Of a DNA stretch of 64,000 bases, positions 37,967-46,307 are shown piece after piece (position 1 is the stretch's first letter; the number at the start of each line of letters is the position of its first letter). Source of the stretch: Burkholderiales bacterium (lineage in GTDB: Bacteria > Pseudomonadota > Gammaproteobacteria > Burkholderiales > UBA11063); contig JAJFBE010000002.1 of the NCBI GenBank assembly GCA_020697255.1, forward strand, positions 1 through 64,000, read 5' to 3'. A model generated the notes under the pieces. That model saw only the letters and a program-made list of their open reading frames with translations. It searched no databases and was not told the origin of the DNA. Position numbers and translations under genes: made by a program.

Positions 37967-39112
37967 ATGAATTATATAAAACGAGTAATCGAAACAACCT
38001 TAAACAGGTATCTAAAGGCATTCCCGGCAATTGGATTAACAGGCCCAAGACAATCGGGTAAATCTACATTATTAAGACATGTATTGCCTGATTATGAATA
38101 TATAACCTTTGATGATCCATTTAATATTGACCTATTTGAAAATGACCCACATGGGTTTCTGAAGCGTTACAATAGCCACGTAATTTTTGATGAAGTACAA
38201 CATGTTCCAAGTATTTTTAACTATATAAAAATTGCTATTGACCAAGATCGCAGTAGCTATGGCCGGTTTGTCCTTACTGGTTCCAGCCAGTTTGCTACAT
38301 TTAAAAAAATATCTGAATCTTTGTCCGGACGCATTGGATTATTATCTCTTTTGCCATTACAATATTCCGAGCTGCCAAGTAAAACAGAGGAAGTTATATA
38401 TAAAGGCTCATATCCTGAATTAGTCAAACGCAATTATTATGAAAGCGAATTATGGTATGCCTCATATATAGATACATATTTAAATAAAGATGTTCGTTCA
38501 TTAACTAATATAGGTGACATGCATGATTTTCAGCGTTTTATACGGTTATTAGCGGCTAATACCACGCAAGTGCTGGATATGTCTAATTATGCCCGGGATT
38601 TGGGCATATCAGTTCCAACCATAAAACGTTGGATATCAATTTTAGAAGCATCTTATATTATTTTTTTACTCCCTCCATATTCTAATAATTTAAATTCTCG
38701 TTTAATTAAACGTCCTAAAGTATATTTTTATGATACTGGCCTGGTTGCTTATTTTACAGGAATCAAAAACTACGAGCTTTATGATCACGGCCCTATGGCT
38801 GGAAGTTTATTTGAAAATTACATTATTGCCGACATATATAAACAGCATTTACACATAATTACTAATAAAACTATTTCTTATATCCGGACCAGTGATAAAT
38901 ACGAGATTGACTTGGTAATACAGGATATAGAGAAAAACGTCTTGATTGAAATTAAAAAAACCTCTACCCTAACCACTAAAATGACTTCTACAATAAAAAA
39001 ATTTATGCAACCATATGATGAAGGAATATTGATCTATAATGGTGTAAAGCAAAGTATCTATCCAAATATTAAAGCAATACCATATACTGACTACTTGAAT
39101 GAACCATTATAG
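37967..39112 (+). CDS. AAA-family ATPase with DUF4143 domain
   Basis: A 381-aa protein. Walker A GPRQSGKST lies at residues 26-34 and Walker B VIFDEVQH near 72, with the sensor VLTGSSQF. A winged-helix-like NYARDLGISVPTIKRWISIL follows near 205, and the C-terminal DUF4143 part ends in a PD-(D/E)xK-like EIDLVI...LIEIKKT arrangement. Family members are widespread, accessory and of unclear function. It has its own strong promoter and no operon partner, and lies next to the putative toxin-antitoxin locus. Confidence 0.88.
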   Translation: MNYIKRVIETTLNRYLKAFPAIGLTGPRQSGKSTLLRHVLPDYEYITFDDPFNIDLFENDPHGFLKRYNSHVIFDEVQHVPSIFNYIKIAIDQDRSSYGRFVLTGSSQFATFKKISESLSGRIGLLSLLPLQYSELPSKTEEVIYKGSYPELVKRNYYESELWYASYIDTYLNKDVRSLTNIGDMHDFQRFIRLLAANTTQVLDMSNYARDLGISVPTIKRWISILEASYIIFLLPPYSNNLNSRLIKRPKVYFYDTGLVAYFTGIKNYELYDHGPMAGSLFENYIIADIYKQHLHIITNKTISYIRTSDKYEIDLVIQDIEKNVLIEIKKTSTLTTKMTSTIKKFMQPYDEGILIYNGVKQSIYPNIKAIPYTDYLNEPL

Positions 39113-39194
39113 AGAATTGACTGAGAGTTGGGTTTCATGCTACAATTAGATAAAGAAGTAAAAATTTTAACGGATTTGGTTGAATGTGCCTGAC

Positions 39195-39279
39195 TACGGA
39201 AATTCCGTATTGCGGTGAAAAGGATTTTTTGAGATAATAGCGAAAGTGGTTAATTTTCAGTATCTTTTATGCATAAAAG
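39195..39279 (+). promoter_or_regulatory. Promoter flanked by two palindromes upstream of the first phosphatase-like gene
   Basis: TTGCGG at 39210-39215 and GATAAT at 39233-39238 are spaced 17 bases apart. A palindrome TACGGA/TCCGTA (39195-39209) abuts the -35, and a perfect 16-base palindrome CTTTTATGCATAAAAG (39264-39279) lies in the leader. These could be operator sites or an RNA hairpin. The rest of the 218-base gap shows nothing recognisable. Confidence 0.4.
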
Positions 39280-39330
39280 GTAGTGATAAGAGACCAGGTA
39301 TGAAAAGATTTATTTAAAGGTGTATATGAG

Positions 39331-40143
39331 ATGATTAGAAAAGTATCTAGGATTTTAGCAGCCTGTTTGGCATTTAGCACGCTTGCTTCTGCAACATACG
39401 CATGTATACCAGCACTTATAGTTGTGCGCCATGCAGAAGATAAAGAAAGTGTGCATGAACTGACAGAGGCTGGGAAAAGTCACGCAAGAATGTATGAAGC
39501 AGATTTACCTGAAGCCATTGCAAATATCAAGGATAGCAGTGGTAATCCCAAGTATTGTTATATAGATCACTTTGTTTCCTCTGATCGTGGGAGTCCAAAT
39601 TCATTTAACACAGTAAGAAAATTAGCAGAAGCTTCTGGCAAGTACGATGCGTATAATAATATTGACAAAATAGTTTCAAGTTATAATGGCGTAGCCCTTA
39701 CTCCAGGGGCATCGATATGGAAAGATCAGGGGTTTTTATATTCACTAACAGCTAATAATACGTCGACATTTATGGCAGCTAGTAAAGAAGCGTTATGGGG
39801 TGACAATATGGATAGTGATAGCGTGCTTAATATTCTTGCAAATAAGGAGTCTGATCGGAATTATCTCAGAAATATTAAAAGCCCATTTCATAATGAAATC
39901 TATATTTTTTCTGAGCAAGATCCAATTACTAAAAGGTTTAATCATGTTGATATGTATGTACAGCTTTACAGACACAATACCTTTAATGGTTGGGCAAATA
40001 CCAATTGTGTTTTTAAAGTACAAGATAATTCATACGGTGAATGGGTTAATGGTATAAAACCCGAGATTAGACTAAAAAACCTAGAGTTATTAACACATAA
40101 CGATAATTTCACCGATTTTAAAGCGCGCTTTAAGTGCTTTTAA
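39331..40143 (+). CDS. Secreted histidine-phosphatase-like protein, copy 1
   Basis: A 270-aa protein with a Sec signal peptide (MIRKVSRILAACLAFSTLASATYA) and then LIVVRHAEDKESVHELTEAGKSHA, which aligns with the RHG motif region of branch-1 histidine phosphatases except that Gly is replaced by Ala. A partner His that would complete the active site is not obvious; LLTHND near the C-terminus is a candidate. Activity is therefore uncertain. A paralogue lies at 41223-42005 on the other side of a GH16 gene. Four Cys residues may form disulfides after export. Confidence 0.7.
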   Translation: MIRKVSRILAACLAFSTLASATYACIPALIVVRHAEDKESVHELTEAGKSHARMYEADLPEAIANIKDSSGNPKYCYIDHFVSSDRGSPNSFNTVRKLAEASGKYDAYNNIDKIVSSYNGVALTPGASIWKDQGFLYSLTANNTSTFMAASKEALWGDNMDSDSVLNILANKESDRNYLRNIKSPFHNEIYIFSEQDPITKRFNHVDMYVQLYRHNTFNGWANTNCVFKVQDNSYGEWVNGIKPEIRLKNLELLTHNDNFTDFKARFKCF

Positions 40144-40167
40144 CATAGTGAGAATCGCAATAATACA

Positions 40168-40189
40168 CCCGCCATTTATGGTGGGTTTT
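40168..40189 (+). terminator. Rho-independent terminator after the first phosphatase-like gene
   Basis: CCCGCCA (40168-40174) pairs with TGGTGGG (40179-40185) with one G-T pair and a TTTA loop, followed by TTTT. An extended -10 TGTTATAAT follows at 40191-40199, probably the promoter of the GH16 gene. Confidence 0.7.
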
Positions 40190-40238
40190 CTGTTATAATA
40201 TAGCAATTAACAATAAAAATTATATATAAAGGTATCAG

Positions 40239-41141
40239 ATGAACAACATATCAAAAAAGTTGCTAAGTGCTGTAGCTATATTTACAGCATCAATTTCCAG
40301 CCATGCCCTGACGCCAACAGGTCCATGTGCTGACGGTAGCTGTGGTGATCCGGTGTGGGAATTAAAAAATGATGCAAGCCATATGATTCGTATCAATGAT
40401 AACCATGAACAACGAGTTGTATGTAACGATGGCTATAGCTCCTGGGACCAGAGTAATAAGAAATTTACGTTATTAAATAGAGGGCTGGATGGAACAAGGG
40501 CAAAAACTTGTTTTGCAACTACAAATAATATGAAACAATTACTTAATATGGATAATTTCATTGATGAGATCCCTCATGGCTATATGCAAGCAAAATTGAA
40601 ATTTTCTGCAAGTGGCGGCTCCACAATTGGAGCAAGGCCTGCATTTTGGTTAGATGGCACTGATGAGCAACATCAATGGCCAAATGGCGGAGAAATAGAT
40701 ATCGCAGAACAGTACCGGGATAAAAACTATACTCATCTTATCGGGAAATCTACCGCTTGTGATGGAAAGCCTGGGGAATGTTATTTTGAACGTGAGAATA
40801 TGCAAACAGTCCAAAAATTCGCACCCTATCCAAACAACATGCCAATAACTTATGGTTTGGAATGGAAATTTAATAACCAAGATAAAGCCCTTAAACTTTG
40901 TACCTGGCAGGATAATGTAATTGTCAATTCAAATGCAGAATATACAGACCACAACAGCAAAGGTTGTACCACTATTAGCAAATATGATAGTCGCTATCAT
41001 AATGCTTTGCAAAGTGTTTATAATGGCTTTACTCGGGGCAATATGAGGCTGATATTTGATGTAGATTCTATGCCATATACAGATAAAGGTTTAAGATCTT
41101 CCTTAACTATAAGCGATGTCGCAATTTTTCAAGTACCATAA
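40239..41141 (+). CDS. Secreted GH16-family glycosidase
   Basis: A 300-aa protein with a Sec signal peptide (cleavage after about SHA, residue 23). The beta-jelly-roll family 16 active-site sequence GGEIDIAE lies near residue 150, with both catalytic glutamates in the E-x-D-x-x-E arrangement. Preceding features are DEIPHGYMQAKLKFSASGG and PAFWLDG. Family members cleave beta-1,3 or beta-1,4 glucans and galactans; the substrate here is unknown. It is flanked by two secreted phosphatase-like genes and followed by acyl- and glycosyltransferase genes, suggesting remodelling or use of an extracellular polysaccharide. Confidence 0.82.
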   Translation: MNNISKKLLSAVAIFTASISSHALTPTGPCADGSCGDPVWELKNDASHMIRINDNHEQRVVCNDGYSSWDQSNKKFTLLNRGLDGTRAKTCFATTNNMKQLLNMDNFIDEIPHGYMQAKLKFSASGGSTIGARPAFWLDGTDEQHQWPNGGEIDIAEQYRDKNYTHLIGKSTACDGKPGECYFERENMQTVQKFAPYPNNMPITYGLEWKFNNQDKALKLCTWQDNVIVNSNAEYTDHNSKGCTTISKYDSRYHNALQSVYNGFTRGNMRLIFDVDSMPYTDKGLRSSLTISDVAIFQVP

Positions 41142-41222
41142 AGAACATATTAACAAAAGCTTAGAAATAAATTATTCCTCTGGAATAATATTTAAGTGAA
41201 TATAATTTTAGGAAATAATAAA

Positions 41223-42005
41223 ATGATTGCAAAAAATATGATTAAAGCTGTAGTTACGTTCCTAATATTTAATATAGCATCTGCATCTTATGCCACCTGT
41301 ATACAAGAATTTTTTGTGCTTCGGCATGGCGAAGATTACTCAAAGCAGGAAGATATATCTTCCCCAACAGTAGACCCAACTACGTATCCACTTACACCGG
41401 AAGGAAGAGCCCATGTTATTGCATATAAAGATTTATTTTCGAATACATCATCACAATGGATAGGCAAGCTACTTGGAGAAGATATATGTCCAATTGGACA
41501 AATTATCATTTCAGATAGTAAAGCACCTAGAGCTACAGCAGAACCTATTGCTTTAGCACTAAATCTAAAAATACAAAAATTTAATAAAAATACTAATTGG
41601 TCTACATTTTTGCAAAATATAAACCTTAAAAAAAATAAATCAGTTCTTATGATTTCCACCAGACAAATATTATGGGCGCTAGAAAGAGGACAAAATAGCC
41701 CAGATAACAATTCGCTTTTAATAAACTTCTTAAACCAAAATGACACAGCTGATAGAAATAAAATTATAGTAGCCAGATCACCACAATTTAATTATTTATA
41801 TGAATTTAAAAATCTGCAAACAGGCACTAAAACATTTTTTCAGGATGTGGGCATATATATTCAAAAAGTTAAGGTTGATACTAACACACTTGATCAATGT
41901 TTCATGCGGCTTACTACAGGTAAGTCATCAATTGAAATAGCTGCTCTAACACTGATGCCGGAGGGTGGATACGACTATATCAATAAATATTGGAACTGTA
42001 ACTAA
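41223..42005 (+). CDS. Secreted histidine-phosphatase-like protein, copy 2
   Basis: The ATG at 41223 is preferred to the GTG at 41196 because AGGA precedes it and it places the signal peptide (KNMIKAVVTFLIFNIASASYA) at the N-terminus. The mature protein starts TCIQEFFVLRHGEDYSKQED, with an intact RHGE motif, then LTPEGRAHVIAYKDLF, typical of branch-1 histidine phosphatases, and SDSKAPRATAEPIAL, like the Arg region that binds phosphate. The second catalytic His is not apparent near the C-terminus. It shares overall layout with the protein encoded at 39331-40143. Confidence 0.72.
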   Translation: MIAKNMIKAVVTFLIFNIASASYATCIQEFFVLRHGEDYSKQEDISSPTVDPTTYPLTPEGRAHVIAYKDLFSNTSSQWIGKLLGEDICPIGQIIISDSKAPRATAEPIALALNLKIQKFNKNTNWSTFLQNINLKKNKSVLMISTRQILWALERGQNSPDNNSLLINFLNQNDTADRNKIIVARSPQFNYLYEFKNLQTGTKTFFQDVGIYIQKVKVDTNTLDQCFMRLTTGKSSIEIAALTLMPEGGYDYINKYWNCN

Positions 42006-42014
42006 AAATTTTTA

Positions 42015-42596
42015 ATGAATACCAAATCAATTATCTGGAAAATATTTAACTGGCTAAATAAATATATTGCCGCCCCGCGTATGGTTATGGGTTATACCAA
42101 CCCAGGCGGCGTATATTTGCCTACCACTAGAATCAGTAATACTACCTGCATTGTAAATCCCAAAAACCTCATATTAGGAGATAATATCTTTATCGGGCAC
42201 TATAATTTTATTGAAGCAAGTAATCAAATCTCTATTGGTGAGGGATGCCAGATTACCAATTATATCAGCATTCTTAGCCATTCTTCCCATATAAGCATCC
42301 GCCTTTATGGCAAACACTATATCTCTCAGAAAGAACATATCGGCTATGTGCGCGGTGCAGTAAAAATTGGGGCTTATTCATTTATCGGCCCACATGTGAC
42401 AATTATGCCCGGCACATCAATCGGGAAAGGTTCTATTATATCGGCATATAGTTTTGTAAAAGGCACATTTCCGGATTTTGCAATTATAGGTGGTAACCCG
42501 GCACAGATCATCGGCGATACACGTGATATGGATAGACAATATTTGGATGAAACCCCATCTCTACAGGATTTTTACAATGAATGGACTAAAGTATAG
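42015..42596 (+). CDS. Hexapeptide-repeat O-acetyltransferase (WbbJ/CysE-like)
   Basis: A 193-aa left-handed beta-helix acyltransferase with LILGDNIFIGHYNFI, ISIGEGCQI, VKIGAYSFIGPHVTIMPGTSIGKGSII and the closing FAIIGGNPAQIIG. A catalytic His is present in the ILSHSSHI loop. It begins 10 bases after the phosphatase-like gene and ends 2 bases before a glycosyltransferase gene, so it probably acetylates a saccharide made by that enzyme. Confidence 0.83.
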   Translation: MNTKSIIWKIFNWLNKYIAAPRMVMGYTNPGGVYLPTTRISNTTCIVNPKNLILGDNIFIGHYNFIEASNQISIGEGCQITNYISILSHSSHISIRLYGKHYISQKEHIGYVRGAVKIGAYSFIGPHVTIMPGTSIGKGSIISAYSFVKGTFPDFAIIGGNPAQIIGDTRDMDRQYLDETPSLQDFYNEWTKV

Positions 42597-42598
42597 AG

Positions 42599-43663
42599 AT
42601 GAAAGAAGATACTATCGCACTAGTTGGCTCTAACTCTATTCATACCATTCGCTACCTGATGGCTATCGCCCCGTATTTCAAACAAATAGTCTTCATTACC
42701 AATGGCCACTGGCCTATTCCTGAAGAATGTCCAAATAATATTATTACTTATACAAATAATTTTAAATTATTAAACCTAAGCTGCCAGAGGAAAATTGCAA
42801 ACATCCTGCTAAAGCACAAGATAAAATTAGTCCATATTCAACAAGCAAATAGCTATGCATACCATACTTTAAAAGCTATCCAGTTATATAAAATAAACTG
42901 TAAAACTATCCTCACTACATGGGGATCGGATATTTTAGTTTTACCTAAAAAAGGCATAATATTTAAACGCCTGGTCAAATTTAATCTAAATCATACGGAT
43001 ATCATTACCTCTGACTCACTTTATATGTCTGAAGAAATCCGTAAACTAGCACCTCATAGCAAAACAATACATACTATAAATTTTGGGATACACCATTATC
43101 CTAATTGCGTTGATATGAGCCTTAAACAAAACATTATTTTATCTAACCGCCTGCATAAGCCACTTTATAATATTGATAAAATAATTGCAGCATTTGCCAA
43201 ATTGATTAAGAATAATAAACACCTTGCAGATTATAAACTAATAATTGCCGCCTCCGGACCTCAAACCGAATACCTAATTGATATGGTAAATAAACTAGGC
43301 TTAGAAAACTCGGTTAATTTTGTGGGAATGCTTAGTTATACTGACTTAATTAATTACTATAAAGTAGCACGTATATTTATTTCCCTTCCATCTAGCGATG
43401 CTACTTCACTTAGCGTAATTGAAGCAATCGGATATGGCTGTTATCCTATATTATCTAATATACCAGCTAACTTGGAATGGGTACTAGACGGAATAAATGG
43501 TAGTATTTGCCAAAACAATGAAGCTTTGGATAACTATATATTAAATGCTCTTAAAACCGTAGATTTTGAGAAAACTGCAAAATTTAACCATGACTTGATC
43601 GGGCAAAAAGCAATCTTTGAGAATAATTTGCCCAAATTTCTTAATTTATACGATAAGTTATAA
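42599..43663 (+). CDS. GT4-family glycosyltransferase
   Basis: A 354-aa GT-B protein. The N-terminal half has IALVGSNSIHTIRY and TTWGSDILVLP. The C-terminal half contains FVGMLSYTDLINYYKVARIFISLPSSD and SVIEAIGYGCYPILSNIPANLEWV, the E-x7-E-like donor-binding region. It follows the acyltransferase gene by 2 bases. The pair resembles genes outside the main polysaccharide locus that add or decorate a surface sugar. Confidence 0.88.
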   Translation: MKEDTIALVGSNSIHTIRYLMAIAPYFKQIVFITNGHWPIPEECPNNIITYTNNFKLLNLSCQRKIANILLKHKIKLVHIQQANSYAYHTLKAIQLYKINCKTILTTWGSDILVLPKKGIIFKRLVKFNLNHTDIITSDSLYMSEEIRKLAPHSKTIHTINFGIHHYPNCVDMSLKQNIILSNRLHKPLYNIDKIIAAFAKLIKNNKHLADYKLIIAASGPQTEYLIDMVNKLGLENSVNFVGMLSYTDLINYYKVARIFISLPSSDATSLSVIEAIGYGCYPILSNIPANLEWVLDGINGSICQNNEALDNYILNALKTVDFEKTAKFNHDLIGQKAIFENNLPKFLNLYDKL

Positions 43664-43753
43664 ACCGATACCCCTCTCATCTACACATATGTTAACGGAA
43701 ATTACAGTGTGCATTATAGCTTTACAGAATAGCATACTAGCTAGGATAATGGC

Positions 43754-43780
43754 TTGCAAATAGATTAAATAGTGTATAAT
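43754..43780 (+). promoter_or_regulatory. Probable promoter of the M13 peptidase gene
   Basis: TATAAT at 43775-43780 with TTGCAA at 43754-43759, giving a short 15-base spacer. The start codon is 36 bases downstream of the -10. The remainder of the 152-base gap is featureless. Confidence 0.45.
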
Positions 43781-43815
43781 ATTATTTTATAAACCGACTG
43801 GAGTTATATTTAGCT

Positions 43816-45810
43816 ATGAAAAAACTTATATTTAAATTATTTCTTGTTTCCGGGCTTGCTTCTGCTTATGCTGCAACGAACCCAAAATTTGACTTATCGA
43901 TTAGACCACAAGATGATTTTTATAGCTATGTAAATGGTACATGGCTTAAAAACACCACTATCCCTGAAGATAAAGCATCATGGGGTGCATTTAACGAAAT
44001 ACACGAAAATACAATAGAACAACTACACCAAATCATTAACAGCCTGGCAACTGATAAAAATACAGAAAATAAACAGAAAATCTATACCCTGTATACAAAC
44101 TATATGAATGAGGCAAAACTAGAGGCATTAGGTATCGCCCCGCTTAATGGACAAATAGCAGAAATAGATAATATAACCGACAAAAAACAAATTCCCGAGC
44201 TAATTGCAAATTTAAACCAAATTGACGTTAATACCCCCATGTATATTAACATACACCAGGATGCCCGTGATTCAAGTATTGTAATTGCCGATATTGTCCA
44301 AAATGGGTTAGGCCTGCCGGATCGTGATTATTACCTGAAGGCTAATGATAAAAACCTGAGCTTAATTAAACAAAAATATAGCGACCATATTCGCATGATG
44401 CTAAGTCAGTCTGGTGATACAAATGCCGCTCAAGATGCCAGAAATATTGTAGGACTAGAAACCAAACTAGCGAAAATCCAATGGACTAATGTCCAAAATC
44501 GCGACCCGGTTAAAACCTATAATAAAATTGTTCTGGATAAACTACCGGCTCTTATGCCAAATTTCAATTGGGAAGGCTATTTAAATTCGGCCAGGCTTAA
44601 CAAAAAAATATCTTATCTGGTGGTTAGTCAGCCAAGCTATCTAAAAGGTCTTGATAATATATTACAACAAACTCCGTTATCCGTATGGAAAGCATACTTT
44701 AAATGGCATTTATTAAGCGCTTATTCCCCTTTGCTATCTAAGGCATACGATGATGCACATTTTGCTTTTTATAGCACAGTTTTAAATGGTATACCCAAGC
44801 AAAAGCCAAGATATAAAAGAGCTATAGACCAAATTGAAGAAAGCCTTGGTGAAGCATTGGGCGAATTATATGTTGCAAAATATTTCCCGCCGGAAAATAA
44901 GGAGAAAATGGGCAAATTGGTGGATAATTTAATACTAACTTATCGAAACAGTATTAATTCTTTGGACTGGATGAGTGAGGCCACTAAAGCAAAAGCGCAA
45001 AATAAGCTTAATAAATTAATGCTTAAAATAGCCTACCCGGATAAATGGCGAGATTATTCAAAGCTTGAAATAAAACCTGATGACCTAGTGGGAAATGTGA
45101 TGCGTGCAAGCCAGTTTGAGTATAACCGCCAAATAGATAAGCTAGGTAAGCCCGTAGATAAAACCCAATGGCAGATGACACCACAAACTATCAATGCCTA
45201 CTATAACCCGGAGCTAAACGAAATAGTATTCCCTGCTGCAATATTACAGCCACCATTTTTTGATGTGAAAGCTGATGATGCATTTAATTATGGCGGCATT
45301 GGTGCTGTTATAGGACATGAAATAAGTCATGCTTTTGATGACCAAGGCAGCCAATATGATGAAAACGGTAATTTGCATAATTGGTGGACTAAAACCGACA
45401 AAGAAAAATTTGCAAGTAAAACTAAAGCACTGGTAAAACAATATGCCGCTTACAGTCCATTATCTGGTTATCATATTAATGGTGAATTAACTCTAGGTGA
45501 AAATATTGCGGATAACTCGGGTCTGGCAATAGCCTATAAAGCTTACCATTTATCACTGGGAGATAATAAAGCACCTGTGATTGATAATTTTACCGGCGAT
45601 CAAAGATTATATCTTGGGTGGGCCGAAGTATGGAGAAATAAAATGCGGGATCCGCTAATGATACAAATGATTAAAACCAACCCACATTCGCCCGCACAAT
45701 TTAGGGCGAATGGTACAGTTAAAAACCAGCCCGGTTTCTATGATGCATTTGACGTAAAACCAGGCGATAAAATGTACCTTTCACCTGAAAAAAGAGTGAT
45801 TATCTGGTAG
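43816..45810 (+). CDS. pepO: M13-family (neprilysin/PepO-type) zinc metalloendopeptidase
   Basis: A 664-aa secreted protein with a signal peptide (MKKLIFKLFLVSGLASAYA). The N-terminal M13 domain starts DDFYSYVNGTWLKNTTIPEDKASWGAF. The catalytic domain has NAYYNPELNEIVFPAAILQPPFF, the zinc site GHEISHAFDDQG near residue 500, and GENIADNSG near 560 with the third ligand Glu. It ends in VIIW, like the usual CxxW terminus but without the Cys. Periplasmic or secreted peptide cleavage is expected. Confidence 0.94.
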   Translation: MKKLIFKLFLVSGLASAYAATNPKFDLSIRPQDDFYSYVNGTWLKNTTIPEDKASWGAFNEIHENTIEQLHQIINSLATDKNTENKQKIYTLYTNYMNEAKLEALGIAPLNGQIAEIDNITDKKQIPELIANLNQIDVNTPMYINIHQDARDSSIVIADIVQNGLGLPDRDYYLKANDKNLSLIKQKYSDHIRMMLSQSGDTNAAQDARNIVGLETKLAKIQWTNVQNRDPVKTYNKIVLDKLPALMPNFNWEGYLNSARLNKKISYLVVSQPSYLKGLDNILQQTPLSVWKAYFKWHLLSAYSPLLSKAYDDAHFAFYSTVLNGIPKQKPRYKRAIDQIEESLGEALGELYVAKYFPPENKEKMGKLVDNLILTYRNSINSLDWMSEATKAKAQNKLNKLMLKIAYPDKWRDYSKLEIKPDDLVGNVMRASQFEYNRQIDKLGKPVDKTQWQMTPQTINAYYNPELNEIVFPAAILQPPFFDVKADDAFNYGGIGAVIGHEISHAFDDQGSQYDENGNLHNWWTKTDKEKFASKTKALVKQYAAYSPLSGYHINGELTLGENIADNSGLAIAYKAYHLSLGDNKAPVIDNFTGDQRLYLGWAEVWRNKMRDPLMIQMIKTNPHSPAQFRANGTVKNQPGFYDAFDVKPGDKMYLSPEKRVIIW

Positions 45811-45972
45811 TCATTCAGGTAAAAAACCATCTTCTAAAACTTGCGTCAAACTCCATTCGCAAGTTTTAGGAAATACAACGTAGTCAAACCCAGTCTCCTG
45901 AACTGCATCATCCAAGGCTAAATCATAAGCTTCCAGAAATAGTTCAGGTAATTTCTTTTTTAGGGAAAGCAT
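45811..45972 (-). pseudogene. C-terminal remnant of a DUF29 protein
   Basis: A 53-codon minus-strand ORF (ATG 45972, TGA 45811) reads KLPELFLEAYDLALDDAV, then ETGFDYVVFPKTCEW, then a tail ending VLEDGFLPE. This matches the last 50 or so residues of DUF29 proteins (ETGLP...FPETCPW...LLDEDFLPE pattern). A TAG lies in frame seven codons upstream of the ATG and no N-terminal domain is found. It is therefore probably a degraded gene end left by a past insertion or deletion. It abuts the pepO stop. Confidence 0.55.
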
Positions 45973-46042
45973 CTTTTTTAATCTTAACTAAACTTAAAAT
46001 CAAACCCCATAAAATTAAACACACATAACTCTCAATATTTTA

Positions 46043-46072
46043 TTGACAGTTTTATATCTGATGAGTTAATAT
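46043..46072 (+). promoter_or_regulatory. Promoter of the C4-like RNA
   Basis: A perfect TTGACA at 46043-46048 and TAATAT at 46067-46072 are separated by 18 bases. Transcription would begin around 46079, exactly at the 5' strand of the closing stem of the structured RNA. Confidence 0.6.
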
Positions 46073-46078
46073 CCATTC

Positions 46079-46240
46079 TGGAGCTCAAAACTCCCAAACA
46101 ACTAGCGGTTAAGCCGCTTCCGATAAACATGGCTATTTTTATATGGCCATCCATAGGCATATACCTCTGGGCGGGAGTTGGCGAATAAAACACCTTCGGG
46201 AAATAAGCCTGGCCGACTAGTTGCGGTTTTTTGAACTCCT
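46079..46240 (+). ncRNA. C4-like structured antisense RNA
   Basis: A roughly 160-base RNA closed by three co-linear helices: GGAG/CTCC (46080-46083 with 46236-46239), TCAAAA/TTTTGA (46085-46090 with 46229-46234) and CAACTAG/CTAGTTG (46099-46105 with 46217-46223). Internal hairpins include GCGG/CCGC (46105-46117) and CCATAGG/CCTCTGG (46151-46170), plus a TTCG loop at 46194-46197. A T6 run lies at 46227-46232. The 3' strands CTAGTTG and TTTTGA are equally complementary to CAACTAG and TCAAAA in the leader of the next gene, the former overlapping its Shine-Dalgarno. This is the a'/b' antisense logic of phage P1/P22 C4 RNA. The family name is my inference. Confidence 0.6.
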
Positions 46241-46277
46241 GCTCTCCTTACATACTCAAATTATGTATTGAGCCTAC

Positions 46278-46300
46278 TCAAAATAATCTACAACTAGGAG
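46278..46300 (+). promoter_or_regulatory. Antisense target and ribosome-binding site of the antirepressor-like gene
   Basis: TCAAAA (46278-46283) and CAACTAG (46291-46297) repeat, in the same order and nearly the same spacing, the 5' strand of the upstream RNA. AGGAG (46296-46300) overlaps the second element by two bases and lies 7 bases before the ATG. Pairing with the RNA's 3' strand would mask the ribosome-binding site. Confidence 0.6.
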
Positions 46301-46307
46301 TATCAAT

